From NCBI GenBank assembly GCA_900660155.1, contig CABFPE010000036.1:1363517-1427516 (forward strand): 64,000 nt of DNA. The letters run 5' to 3'. Under the pieces are notes generated by a model, which worked only from the letters and a program-made list of their open reading frames with translations, was not told where the DNA came from and made no database searches. This stretch comes from Hofstenia miamia (lineage: Eukaryota; Xenacoelomorpha; Acoela; Hofsteniidae). Below, piece after piece: positions 35,040-48,064 of this stretch. The first letter of the stretch is position 1. Each line of letters begins with the position of its first letter. A program made the translations under genes and the position numbers.

Positions 35040-35990
35040 GTAAATACATTTATTTGTAGTAATATCGTTTGACATTGTTTTTGAATATCTTTAAATTATT
35101 TTGTAGCTTTAATTCTCAGGTGAACGACTCCAAAGTTCTAGTGGTATTAACGAATGAATTTCTTCTTATTTTCTTTTTTATAAAGAACTGGTTTAATAAT
35201 GTCGAGAGCGGGTATATAGGCGTCTGCGATTTTATCGAGATTAGGGAAATTCATTTTATCATTGGAGTTGATGTTGTTTACGATATACAATGTTAATACA
35301 TTTATCCGAATTAGGCATTGAGGATTTAAGAAATTTTTACTGACGTTTTTGTATTTAATATTAATATCAAAATAGTTGTTCGTTACTGACTTCATTGACC
35401 ATCTTAACTGTACATTAATTTTCTTTAGGAAATTTTCATTTATATCCGGATAAAGTACATTGCCATAATAAAAATGACTTAAACCTATAGCATGGATTAA
35501 ATGAATTCTAGCTTTTGCAAGGAAGTGCTGAGTGTTTTAATTGAAATAGCTATTCGTTTAATGATTATATTAAATTGCTTTTGAAAGATAATGAGTCAAA
35601 TGTAATTCCTAAGTATTTGAAATTGTTGCTTGATCTACTTGGGTGTCATTAAACTTTTGCTTCTGTTGAGAACAATTTTTGGAATTAGCTTTTGATTTTA
35701 TAATCCAGAATTGAGTTTTGGTAGGATTAACACGCAATTTCAGGGAGGCAAAATAGCGAGATAATTTTGCATAGTCATCTTCAATTTTTATGATTGCATT
35801 TTCAATCGATATATTTGAGCAAAATAGCATTGTGTCATCAGCGGATTGAATATCATGACAATTAGTGTAATTACTTATGGCATTAACATATATATTAAAA
35901 AGCAAGGGACCAAAAATTGTTCCCTGTGGAACACCTCTTGATTTCAATCCAATTTGAAAATGTCTCATTAAGTTTAACTCGTTGTTTTCG
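35040..35990 (-). mobile_element. LINE RT fragment, diverged relative of copies A and B
   Basis: The minus strand has SRGVPQGTIFGPLLFNIYVN and SADDTMLFCSN (RT core), LKLRVNPTKTQFWIIKSK, and after breaks NFLNPQCLIRINVLT. The last block resembles the C-terminus of copies A and B, but the sequence is clearly older. Confidence 0.75.
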
Positions 35991-36165
35991 ATTACCTAAA
36001 TAATTTGATAATACTCAAATGATAATAACTCAATTCCTTACATACGATAATTTATTAACAACACTGCTTATTTATATTTACTACAAAACGTTCATTCTTA
36101 CAAGCTACTAATTGTAGTAGTTTAATTCTTAATTTCTGATATTAATTCCTTTAAAAAATAATTCT

Positions 36166-39100
36166 CTAAAATTGTATCTGCCAATGAAAAATTGGATAGT
36201 TTAGTCGTGTATAAAGCTTTGAACAAACTATTGTCTCATCGATCATCCTCAAAAAATGTCCGTAGCCTCTATCCAGGACTTTCCGGGGCATTGTGATGTT
36301 TCTATAAGTTTGCTTTCCTTTTGGAAAGTCTTGCTGTTGTTGAATTTGCAAATTGGAAGCATCAACGTGCTGACTTATCCAAGAAACCATTCTACTTTCG
36401 TTTTTCAAGTTTAAGAATCGTGTTAACTTTTTCGAATATTTGATTGGATTGTGAATAAGATCTTCGATTTTTAGAAGCATATAATTTGATGGACTTAACA
36501 ATGGTAGGCTATCTAAAAAAACAAGTAATTTTATTAAGGTAGTTTATAATTTCAAGACTTAATAACACATTGTAGTCAAAATTGCCAAGTTTGCAGTTGT
36601 GTACACAACAAACCACAAAATTTTATGTGAGACATACAAATAAGCAATTTTGCCTTCATCCAAAATTCATCTGATCAATATATTATTATATGTATTATGT
36701 CCTTTATTCTCAAGCTCAGTAACAAACACCGTCATTGTTATTTATGCAATGTACAATTAATAAAATCCCATTAGTTAGGTTATTAATGATTGCAATCTTA
36801 CAACATGCTTGAACAATATCATGTTTAAAATAGATTTTCTCAATTTTTTATACAATTATATTAACTTATACATTTAGACATAGTGTTTGAAATTTACTTG
36901 AAATTTTTAAAAATTCACAAACGAAATATTCCACAAGCCTTTAGCCTTAGCAGTTCCATAGTTATAAAAATATCACCCAAGTTAACCCAGGCATTTTTTA
37001 CAATGTGCAATTTTTATAAATACTATATTCACGAATTAATAAAGATAATTATGTAAAATCTGAAAACAACACAGGATAACAACAATACCAGCAACATATG
37101 TTTGTTTTTATGTACATATACATGTATTAAGTGTACAAACTTATTTTTATTTGAGCTTTGTTATCACAGTAATTGTTTGTTTCTTGGTTACATTTATAAA
37201 CTACATATAAATAAACTTTCCAGTTGAAGTGAAGACATCTAATGTTTCCATCCTAGAAATACTTAGTTCTCCCATTGGTGATAGTAAATATTGCAATGAA
37301 GTTATCTCAAAAAAACTAATGAGGCTAGGAAACTTAAGGAATTACCTCTTCTTGATGGCCCTCAGTTAGCTATAGCTTCATTACGGCAATGTGGTGGTTT
37401 CTGCAGGCTTTCTCACATTATTCGATGCTGGCCACCTTAACAAGTTCATAATGCTGTAAGTGCTTTTGATGACTCAGTCATGAAATACTTTGAGGAATAT
37501 ACTGTAACAGAGTTCACAGAACGTGCAAGAAAGCAAGCTTGTTTAAGCCTGACATTTGATGGAATGGGTTTGCGTTCACTCATCCGACATTCTCCAGCTC
37601 ACACATAGCGTCAGTGAAGTCATTTGGGGAAGGTGTTTGCCTAGAAGATTCTTTCCAAAAACTTAACAGATGATCAGTTTGATTGTTCAGATTTAAGATG
37701 CAAGAATCAGTCAATATTATCTGAAGCTATTGATAAAAGAAGTCTTAACGATTTACTTGAGAGCCCTTCCAATACAGCTGATTCAACTAGACTTCTTGCA
37801 GTTTGTTCTACCCCCTTACCTGATTGAACGTCTGCACTGCCATCACCTGGTCAAGGATTTCGGCTGGAAACAGATGAGGTGCAATTGCTTGTTAAACTTT
37901 GCTTATTATGTCCAGATAAAGCACTTAACGCACTAGGTCATCATGCTTGGTTGGGAGGGTCTTGCGATTGCTGTAACACCCTATGTTCAATGGTTATTGA
38001 ATCTACGAAAACACTCACAAAGATTGCGAGCAGATTAGCGATTCAATTGAAAACAACAAGAAGTATGGCAAAGAAGGATCTTTTGACTCGTTTAGGGATT
38101 GTCTTAGCTCGCTGCACTGCTCGCGCAATTATTGCAAGCACTCTACCACGCTGATCTTCATCATTAAAATTAACAATGCTTTCACCGCGAGCAGTCGGCT
38201 TACCACGCTTAATGCTACTTCGCTCATTGCGTTACCTGAAGAGGAGTTAAGCAAAACTAAATTATTAGCTCCTCTCAAGAATCTCTCCAGAGATGAAATA
38301 ATTATCCTGTTCAACATGCTAGCAGCCCTTAAAGAAACTCCTTCTGAATCCACCAACATAACTACTCAAGTAACTCCAGAAATTAATCATGCGCTCTCTC
38401 AAACACAAAAGAAGATACAACGCCCGAAACACTTGAGAGCAGAAGCTGAATTTCTTGCCATCGGATCATCAATGTACCGTCATCTGAAAGCTCCGGGATT
38501 TATAATTACTTCTACATGTGTTCATTCGTATCCGAGAGTCACCATTGAAGACAGCTGATGTAATTCCGCTTTATCCCGAATCGAATAATTTAAAGAGAAT
38601 TCTCATTACAATAGGAAGAAACGACTTAATGCAAAAGAGAAAAGATTTTACAGATAAGTATAAGAAATCAATTAATGTTATAAAAACTAAACTTAGTTCA
38701 GCTAAAGTTTTCCTTGGTGAAGTTGCTCCTTTCCTAAGGACGAGGTGTTAAACAAAAAATCCGCTGAACTAAATTTACTTATTAAACAAAACGCCAAGCC
38801 GCTTAACACTAGAAACCCTGATTACGTCAATTGACGTTTTCGACTAAATATACTTGTAGTAAATAGAGTTAGCGTAGGATATTTCACTTATGCTTTCATG
38901 ACTTTTCATATTTTTGGTTGAAGTCTTATATTATGTAAAAAAATATTCCTCGTAGTCATTTTTCTCAAGTGTACATCAATTTATACCTAGAAACCCTGTT
39001 GACGTCAATTGTCGTAGAAGACACATTTCACAACAACATTGCACTAGTGTATTAACCATCAAAACTAAGCATATAAACGAAAGAAAGATATTTTGAACAA

Positions 39101-42100
39101 ACTAATAGAGGGTCAAATCAAATATTTAAAATGTTGTTAAGATAATAAATGCAATATTTTTGCTAGACACAATTCAGAGAAATTTTGACCTGACATTGAC
39201 CACACACTGGTTTCTTGCATTTTTCCCGCATTTTGTGATAGTCCTATTTTTGGAACATTTCACTTTGATCAGGCAGTTGACTCGTTTTGGTAAGGGTTCT
39301 TCATCATTATCGTCGTCAGAGCAATGTCTTCTCTTGCGACTCAAGGCATTTTCTTCCACCAGCTCATTTGACATTTTTTGTATAAACTTCCTACGACTGA
39401 TAGTTGAATTCAATTGCTTTTTATATAGAATCCATGAATTTATGTCAGCGATATCCAGTAAATTGAAAAACAGTGCTAAAGTCCAGCGTCTTTTACCCGA
39501 TTTAGTAGTAGCATCAACCCCATGATACAACATGTCCAGTAAACCCAGGATCAATTATTAATCTAAATGCATCCAACACCGACTGTATTGTCCTACAATA
39601 AGGTGTTACTCCGCTTCTGGCCCTGAATACATTTTGTGCTGGCTAACTACCTGCATGATTTGTATCTTCTATTTGTCTCTATTTCGTACCATCACGACCT
39701 TTATACTCATCATTATCTGCAGCAGGGACTGTGATCTCATCGTGCTCTGACTCTGAATCAGATGATAAGGACTCGTTTTATTGATTCTCAGTATCACGAT
39801 CGGCAGAAGAAGAAGTACCGTTAGAATCAGTATCTGGTTTACTCATATCCTCGTAAATATAATTGATAATGCTCGTCTACCTGCTAAACATCGACTCACT
39901 TTGCATATCCTTGTCTCAATCAAATATAAAAGTCAAATATAAGCGTGCAATTTGCAAATACAAATATGTACGTAAATTAACAATGTGATCGAATATATAT
40001 TTACATGATCTGAGTATGCAAATTAAAATGGTGAGTTTCTTAATATAGTAACATGACGCTTAAAAATCATTTCATGCCATATATATTCGATATACTATTT
40101 CTACTTTGATCAATATATAAGAAAGACAAGAGAAAAAACTTTTACGTCAATTGACGTATTCAGGGCTTCGAATATATTTTTTCATCAGGGTTTCTAGTGT
40201 TAAATTATACCGTTTCCGACAACTCTAGCTGTTTTTATTTAGGATCTTATGTTGATAGAAGTTTATTCACAAAAATAGAATCCACTACACTAAACAAGGT
40301 TATGCAACGCTTGCACGCTCCATCAAATTCTTTTTTAACACGCCGCCGGACCTACACCGCCAGCTCGAAATCTTTTATTTTACCGTTTCCTCATCAACAC
40401 CGGTTCTCAAACGCACGCCAACTATTTTTACAAACGTCGCCCAACCCCTTTAAACAATCCCCGCCAAAACATGCCTTACTTTCACCGCCAATAAACATGC
40501 GACGAAGTTATGCCGACAACCACTCAACACCACCGCCGTTATCACCCGCCGAGGTTCAGAGGATTAGAAACTTTCTTAGACTTTTCTAATGATGGTAAAT
40601 TTTATTTTTATATTTTTGACTTTCATTGGGTTATGGCGATTTTTCACCTAATTTATGCTATCGCTAATAACTCACTTTCGTTCATATATTTAATTCTAAT
40701 TATTCTTAACTCAAAATTCAATATTACCTGCGTTAGAGAAACCTTACCTATATATAAACATAGTTTAAGAAACAGCATGAATACATGCAAGATATTTATT
40801 AAAAAATGTATTTTCATTAAAACAACAAAACATTCTTTATTCTACTTTCTAGTACTAACAATAATGTTACTTATATCCGGCATCGAGATTAATCCCGGGC
40901 CTTCCAAAGCCGATAATATTTATGAATACTCAAAATTATCAAAGATAATGCATTCAACTAATTCTTTTAAATATATTCACATAAATTTTCAGAACCTCTC
41001 AGTAAAAAATTCGGAATTTAGACAATCATTTCTGAACTGAATTCAAACTTTATTCTGGGCATAACTGAAACCTGGTTTACAAATGATAATCACAATTCGT
41101 CCTGGTCAATCGAAACTCTAAATTTAAAATATTTAGAAAGGACAGAAATCCAACTTTTCATTTTAATAAGACAAAAGGAGGTGGTGTCATGTTTTAAATA
41201 CCTAAAATACTCAAACCTAAACTTGGGAAAGATATAGCTAAAGATTCAATTTATGAAAGTTTTGGGTTTAAATTCGAAACCCAGACAAAAATTTTAATAG
41301 TCAATTATTAAATACCTTTTATTGTTCAAATAAAACTTATATAAATAATTTTTTCTTACAAATGGAAGATGAATTTTCTACTGCTCTGATTTATAACACG
41401 AATATAAAGGTAATGGGAGACTGGAACGTAAATCTTCTAAACAATAAGGAAAAAAGTAAGCTTGGCAATTTTCTCAATACTTTCAATATTTCACTAATAA
41501 ATATAAAAATTTCTTCTAGAACTTCTGATAATAGAAAAACGCTTATTGACTATTTCATGATATTAGAAATTGCTTCGTCTTAGAATTATTTTTGTTTTGA
41601 ATTTCCATACTCAGATCCCTGCCTTATAGCTACTTATTCGAATATTCTAAAAGTTTGTAAACCCTCTAAATCTTGGATAAAAATACGAGAAAAACAACAG
41701 AAAATGTCGAAAAACTTCGACAGTATTTAAAAATCGAAAACTGGAATCCCATATATTCATCTTTTACACCTAATGAAATGCTATCACATTTTACAAAAAC
41801 TTTACTTTTCTATTTGGATACATGCTGCCCAGAAAAATATAAAATATATTCTTTCATCCGAATATTCCAAAAAACTCAAAATAATGTTTTAAAGCCATGG
41901 ATTGATTCTAAATGCATCGATTTAATCGAAATAAAGAAACAGAAATGGAAAAAATACTTAAATTCCCAAACACTGGAAAATCGTTATGCTTATAAATCTC
42001 TACGAAATTTATGTAATATTGCTATAAGGAAAACAAGTAATAATTATTCCCGTTTTCAGTATCAAAGTCTTTCTTCCCAAAAAAATAAGTGGGAATTTGC

Positions 42101-45100
42101 TAACAATTTGCTAAATAGAAAAACCATGCGAACCGAAGAAATAGAAAGAATATACTATAAAGATAAATCCATTACAAATAGAAGGAAATCTGTCATGCTT
42201 TCAATGAAGTTTTCCTAAATTTAGGAAACTACAACGGTATGAATGTAATTTTTTGCCTTAATAAATCCAAAGGAACTCCAACCTCTTTCTCTTTCAAAGT
42301 AACAGTAAATAATCATAGCTTTACTAAGAATAATGAATATAGAAAAATTTCAAAATTATTTCTACATCCGCAATGTTACATTCATATAAATGTCTTAACG
42401 ACGTTCTTCAAAATAGTTAACAATACTTTCCCATATTACAAAAATGACTTTCTTGCTGCAAAATTAGTCAATAAACAAAATAAAAGAACACACATAATTG
42501 AACCTATTAGGTATAAAAAGCGAATAATGAAAAAATCATTTCTAAACACAGCTATAAATATGTGGAATGAATTACCAAAATTTATTAAACAAGTAGATTA
42601 AAAAACTTTAAAATGGATATTAAAAAATATTTTTGCACTTATAATATAAAAAAACTGAAATCCTGATTACTCTGTTAATAGAAACTAGCAATCGTCATAG
42701 CCCAATTTAACCACTTTTTATTTGTAAATATTCCTTGTTTTCTTTTTTTGTTTAGTATTGTATTACATTCTTGACGCTTTCAGAATTTGTTATCAGTATT
42801 TCTATTTATTGATAAAACAATTTCTGAATACACAGATTTTTCTTTTTCTTCTACTACTCACCTATTTCTTCCTTTCATCTCCTCTCTACTACCTGATTTG
42901 AATGTATTTGTTTGAGTATATATAATTTAAGACCAATGAAATTTTGTATCTATAAGCCTAAAACCAATGTAAGTAACGATTTGTATATTTAAGACTGATG
43001 TAAATGTTGATTTTTAAATTTAACTACCAATAAATACGTTAAGAAAAAAAATATTTCAATAAATATTTTTCACTTATTGTTCTTGATGTGTACATCTTAT
43101 TCTATAATTAGTCAGATAAGTGATAGTTTTTCCTACATTCATGCTTTTTAAATATCTAAATATTGTATTTTTCCAAATTTTGGGCTATTGTCAAATTTGT
43201 TCCATAGGGATATTGAATAATTTAAGTCTTCATTAATTTTCTATTGTACTTAGCTTTTCCAAATGTAATTGTTCTTAGATTTAGACGATGAATATTCAAT
43301 TTTCTTTTCCAAAATATCGATAAACATTATTATTTTGAAAAGGTTTTAAGGATTTTAGATTATATTTACACATTATTTCTTTTTGATTTTGTTTTTCTTA
43401 ATGTTGATACTGGAAAATTTAAAAGAAAAGTAATTTTGTGGATATAATAATTTTAATTGTTTGAATTTCAGTTGCTTAGAACTCAAACGCACTTAAATAC
43501 AATAAAAATAGGTGTATTCTAATTAGAAAAATTTGGTATAAGAAAAAACGGAGAAGATTTTAATGATCTTAAGTCTTTTCTAAATTGCTCTCTTTTGAAT
43601 ACAAATTATGTAGATTCTCTTATAATATGCGGCTTATATATTAATTTTCATTATACCTAAATGTTTAATATTAGTGCACATAAGTTTACCCAAACTGTAA
43701 GTATTGTGTAGTTTTTTACTCTGTTGTGTTGTGTCGTATGACACAACAATCATTTGCTGTTGTATTGTGTTGGTTCTTGTGTGAAAATACTCGCACAACG
43801 GCAAGACTGAAAATTGATTATAAAATTTTTTCAAAATTGTGCTGAATGTTACTTATTGTAGAATATATATTTGGAAAATTTAATCTCTTAAGCGTTGCGT
43901 TTTCCACATTTATCCATGATTACCTAAAATAGGCTTATATCCTCAAATGATGGTGCAGAAGACTTGGAAATGCTTGGAAGCCTTTAAAATAAATATTCGT
44001 TCCATCTTCGTGACCCTTAACTGATTGATAACTAGTATTGTTCATTTTTTATTAGTTTAGCATTATTACCAAACTAAGTTCAATAGCCGTTCCAAAATTT
44101 GACTTACATTACATCTACATTGAGCTTTGAACTACAATTAATCCTAAAGCATTAATTTTCCCTTTACTTGCTCTACAACGTTTAAATTTGAATGGGAATT
44201 ATCTATTAAGAGAATGAAAGACAGCAGCTATCAGAGGTGGAAACAACCTAAGTTTAACTATAGATTAAGTTGTGAAAACAAAAAATAGTGCAGGTTCAAG
44301 TAGCTAATAACTCCTTGAATGCTTGGTAAAATCAAGTAATTAAAAATTAATTGCATGTCTAAATTCCTGGAATTTCTTACCAACAACTTCCAAGTTTTCC
44401 AGCATTTTCCAGCAACTGGCCCTTGTGGTTAAAGAAACATGCAAATCGAACTTTCTCTTTGACGTCTTTCTAAAAACTTTTTATTAAAATTTTCAAAATT
44501 GTTGAATATATTCATTATGTGAAACTATGTGAATGTGCGCATGTAAGCTATTGATACAAGATAAAAGTAGTGATTTATACCCTCAAAGAAGTGGGGGAAT
44601 TGAATGGAATACTACGCTTTAAAGGGAGGAAAATAACTTTACATTGCTTTAAATTGTATGTAATATGAGCAGTCCAAGTAAGATCATGCGAAACCATTGC
44701 ACCCAAACCCTTAACTAATGATGACGCATCAAGTGGAAAGTCCAGAGATAAGCTTTCAGTAGAAGAAGGAATGTCAAGCAACTTAAATTTTGAATGGCTA
44801 AAGGTCATGCTATGAGATTCAGCCCAAGAGAGTAGTTGTAAGTAATCAGACTTAAAATTACTTTGAGTGCTGGATAAAAGTTTGACAAAGAATATTATAT
44901 AGAACTTTATCAAAAGCATTTGAAAAGTCCAGAAATTGAGATTTTTATGAGCATCAAAAGCGAAGTAAATAAGTATTTGAGTAACAGTACTACGTTTTTT
45001 CACAAGACCATGTTGTTTTGTTAAACGCTGGTAGATTGCCGGATATAAAAATTTTGTTTATTACAGGATTTATGCAAGTGGCGATCGTAGGCTAACCTTC

Positions 45101-48064
45101 AATACGAACTATAAGCATTGTAATGAATACAATATCGAAATAGGTTCAAAATTGAGTGGAGAGCTCAGAGACAAACTTGTCTAAAAAAACTAGGAAAATT
45201 GTATGGACCACAACCGCTGGATGGAGAGGACTTTAGGTTCTTATAAACATCATCAAGTTGAATTTCCAAATGATTGTGATTGAATAATTCAAATTTTAGC
45301 TCTATTTGAGGAGTTTCTGTTGTGCAAAGAAAAAATTTTTGCAACATATTTACCAGAGGTATATAGTGCTATTTGTTGATAATTGCATTAGTTGCGAAGT
45401 CAGCAGGCTAGACAAAAGTAGGTTTATCTAAGAAGGCTAGTTATACCCCTTTTATCTGCTCAGCCCTATGCTGAACTACTTAAATCTGTTAGTACAACCT
45501 ATTTGAGGAATTTACAAATCCGAACATGAATAAATGTTCAAGGGATCTAACATTAGTTTGTGCCCGTTTTGATTAGATGGGTACAAATGTGAAATCTATC
45601 AAAGTAAAGCTCGTATATTTCATTAAAAACTTTTTAATGGAGGTAAAAATTCAGGAGACAATAGTGAGACTGATTACATGCTATAAATTAATGTCAAAGT
45701 CAAGTTCTTATTATTAGATTTGTTCCTCAAAATCTAAATTTTGTAGCCCTCAAAAGTTTCGAGACTGTGAAATTTGCAAATTAATGTAGGTGAAAAGTCA
45801 ACATAAAGAAAGAAGAATATAAAATAAATAAAGTATTTACTTGTAAATTCCTAATTGTGGAAAATCTTAAGTAAAACAGTAAAATTTTATTCAGCGGTTG
45901 AAAATAAGTTAAGATAAATATTATAGAAAGTTGCACAATGGTCGATTTTTTCAAGCTGGGTTAGTCGTTAGTATGTACTTGTTAGCCGCGACACCGATAA
46001 ACGAAAAAATAGCTGGTTTTGGCCGGCACATGTATACACAATTTTTCTCAATATATTTGCTAACAGATATTGCAAAAGCTTTAATCTTAAAGATTTAATT
46101 TCACTGTAATGTATTTATGGCTAAAATTTGAAATGCCGTTAGATTTAATAAAAACATAAGTTAAAATTATTGATAAAAAGTTTATTAAAGTATTTATGTT
46201 TGCAAAATGCGACAGGAAGAATACATTTCTGGCGGATAAAAACTTTGTAATTTGCTAAAACTCAGGCAGTTGGTCTGGCCGAGTATATGTGCAACTCTGA
46301 TGTCACACTAGAACTGCCAAATGAGTCAAAATAGACTCAAATCAAAATTTTGTTTACTTGCGCATGCATTCATTAAACACAACAGAAGGTATAGGCACCA
46401 CCAAATATACTGATATAATCCATTTGAATGTGCATGGGTATTTTTTCATTCTTTTACTTAATGTCCTACTTTGAAATGCTGCACGAAAAAAAAAACTTAA
46501 GGAGTAATGGCATTTCTAGAGTTGAGTAACTATTGAAAGAAGATTTCTTCATTTTTATTGTCCGCATGACATCAAATTAATATCAAGGTGTTCAGCTTCA
46601 AAGCTGGAACCGGGCCCGAGCTTAGAATTATTGGAAAGCACCCACGCCGGGCCCAGGGCTGAAAAATTTAACACTCGGGCCGAAATTTATCATGTTTGAA
46701 ATTAAGTGTATGTTCATTAATTGAATAAGATGATAAGTTGAATTCAATTCATCAATTCATGTGAAGGCTTATTAGAATAATAACTTGAATAAACATAAAT
46801 AGTACTTACAAGAGTAAATATGTAGATGAAGTGAGATCTCAAATGAAATATGATAATAATGCACGTTGAATACATGTACATGTAGAACATTCAAGAAAAA
46901 TGTATTAAACGATAAATCTTGTCACCCGGGCCTGATTTTTTCGTGTTTATGCAGGCCGGGCAGAAAAAAACCGGTCCGGTTCCAACTCTAGTCAGCTAAT
47001 CATTTACTATCGCCCTGCCAAATTTTAGCGTTATTGTCGTCTTGGAATAAATTTTTTAAAATTATGTTCACTGAAATCATTTTGCTGCTCTAAAAATGCG
47101 AAAAAATCCTGTCTAGATAGTTTTGAGACAATTTACTGCTTATTATTGTTAGTTAAAGTTCATAGAAGTTTCTGTTACATTTCATTGATTGACTATATTC
47201 ATTGTTGTTCTTAATAGATTAAATTCCAAAAAACATGTAATTGAAAACTTACGCACTATAAATGCTTTCTCTTGGATTTCTGACAATGTGCAATATTTTT
47301 AAATTGCGTATATGGGATATTAAATCGTTAATGATTTCAGCATTCTGGATTCTTGATTCCTTAATCATCACTCCAGAAAAATGGGAACAAAAACTGTGTA
47401 ATCTTCTAAAATTGTAACCATGAGTATCAAAAAACTCTTTTAAGGCATCACTTGAATTTGCCAAGGATTGAATTTCGTCCGCATGTCTCTTCACAATAGA
47501 AGGCCTAACATAAGCAAATGGCTTTCGTTCTAAGTAATCTAGATACGGAGTATATATGAAACTGCAGTCATACCACTGGCTAAGTATATCATAAACTTTT
47601 GGAAATGGCAGTAAATTTATATATTTTTGTCTAGAAAAGCTAACGCGTCCATGATGCATGATGTGGAAAAGGTTTAAAGGCTCATACATGTAAAACAGTT
47701 TTGAAGTGGATTGCAATAAGTCTCCAACAAAAGAGCCACCAGATTTTTCATTTGAATATATAAGAATTTTCAATCTTCCACTATCACTTTCTTCTTTAAC
47801 GTCAACTTTTTTAGTGTGCGCAGATGTAGGGGTTGAGGGGAAATTCTTCATTTGAAGCTTGGAAATATTGAGTTCCGGCATAGCTGATATTTTATCAAAA
47901 GCTATTATTATTTCCTCTTGCTCAATCAATGTAAATTCATCCCTGTTGTGAGTAAATTTGATGTGAAGCTTAAACAAGAGGAGTCTGGGTAAAATCTTTA
48001 ACGAAATCAACACTATAAGAACAATATTTGCAAACATAATTACATGGTTTGCTTTGAATCGCAT
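36166..48064 (-). CDS. Carbohydrate 6-O-sulfotransferase-like gene, first and last exons
   Basis: Exon 1 (47253-48064) encodes 270 aa: a short cytosolic tail, a membrane anchor at about residues 8-30 (type II Golgi topology), the 5' PAPS-binding loop SNEKSGGSFVGDLL (about 104-117, where Lys replaces the usual Arg) and the 3' PAPS site LHIVRNPRESIYS (about 258-270). It ends GC, then GTAAGT. The last exon (36166-36512) gives YMLLKIEDLIHNP, WISQHVDA and a C-terminus with CSKLYTRLNYP, which align with the ends of CHST1/3-like enzymes. The exon phases (2 out, 1 in) do not fit, and about 50 aa between the two PAPS-type blocks and YMLLKIED are lacking, so at least one exon in the 10.7-kb intron remains unseen. 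Family role: transfers sulfate from PAPS to Gal or GlcNAc/GalNAc in the Golgi. The exact acceptor sugar cannot be told. Confidence 0.75.
36513..37214. other. Sulfotransferase intron, no feature seen
   Basis: AT-rich sequence next to the last exon. I looked here on the minus strand for the missing central exon and found none. Confidence 0.4.
37215..37990 (+). mobile_element. Remnant of a retroelement protein with LGHHA motif
   Basis: Plus-strand pieces read LPLLDGPQLAIASLRQCGGF, then CRLSHIIRC, LTFDGMGLRSLIRHSPA and LCLLCPDKALNALGHHAWLG. These are the successive blocks of a widespread invertebrate retroelement ORF that follows its reverse transcriptase (C-x2-C, then D-x-L-G-H-H-A and a Gly pair). 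No RT core is left here. Its exact clade is not clear to me. Confidence 0.5.
38807..40199 (-). mobile_element. piggyBac element, internally deleted, TTAA flanks
   Basis: The 16-bp ends CACTAGAAACCCTGAT are perfect inverted copies, each flanked by TTAA (38803-38806 and 40200-40203), the piggyBac hallmark. The palindrome ACGTCAATTGACGT lies near each end. A second TIR-like word (CTAGAAACCCTGTTGACGTC) is at about 38990. At 1393 bases it is too short for an autonomous copy. Confidence 0.92.
39174..39850 (-). pseudogene. piggyBac transposase remnants
   Basis: The C-terminal part (39554-39174) has GVDATTKSGKRRWTLALFFN, LLDIADINSWILY and SRRKFI, then the Cys-rich tail KCSKNRTITKCGKNARNQC, all typical of piggyBac. 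The N-terminal part (39850 to about 39640) has the acidic leader MSKPDTDSNGTSSSADRD and the GRDGTK block. The two are joined by a deletion that removed the DDD catalytic core, and stops are present. Confidence 0.85.
40879..40902 (+). other. 2A-like ribosome-skipping motif in LINE ORF2
   Basis: LLISGIEINPGP occurs just after a hydrophobic N-terminal stretch of ORF2. The consensus of 2A peptides is D-(V/I)-E-x-N-P-G-P; here the E, N-P-G-P are kept and the Asp position is Gly. 2A-like motifs at this place are known from APE-type LINEs of invertebrates. Confidence 0.6.
42666..44569. other. Sulfotransferase intron, no feature seen
   Basis: AT-rich sequence beyond the LINE 3' end. The only open stretch (43634-43834, minus) has no recognisable content. 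Confidence 0.4.
44570..45350 (-). mobile_element. LINE RT fragment
   Basis: Minus-strand pieces read LDDVYKNLKSSPSSGCGPYN (start of RT), KQHGLVKKRSTVTQ (RT fingers) and LLSWAESHSMTFSHSKFKLL with SLVKGLGAMVSHDLTW (thumb). The catalytic YADD block is missing. It resembles the LINE at the right edge of the window in style, but is older. Confidence 0.7.
46599..46990. mobile_element. hAT-type MITE with GGAACCGG ends
   Basis: Left end CAAAGCTGGAACCGGGCCCG; right end reads, inverted, TAGAGTTGGAACCGGACCGG. Flanking 8-mers TTCAGCTT and GTCAGCTA agree at six positions. The subterminal parts are much richer in GC than the surroundings. Confidence 0.7.

Larger units (their letters stand above)
38000..42665 (+). 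mobile_element. CR1/L2-like LINE, copy B, with piggyBac insertion
   Basis: In order: ORF1 with the SGNH esterase-like segment (38430-38760: AEFLAIGSSMYRHLK, KRILITIGRNDLM); piggyBac insertion (38807-40199); the rest of ORF1 with a Pro-rich C-terminus (40197-40589); start of ORF2 with a hydrophobic stretch and a 2A-like motif (40879-40902); endonuclease remnants (41362-41583: KVMGDWNVNLLNN); the EN-RT linker (41673-42218); and the RT C-terminus (42290-42600: LFLHPQCYIHINVLTTF, FLNTAINMWNELPKFI). The RT catalytic core is deleted. It lies within the sulfotransferase intron, antisense to that gene. Confidence 0.85.
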
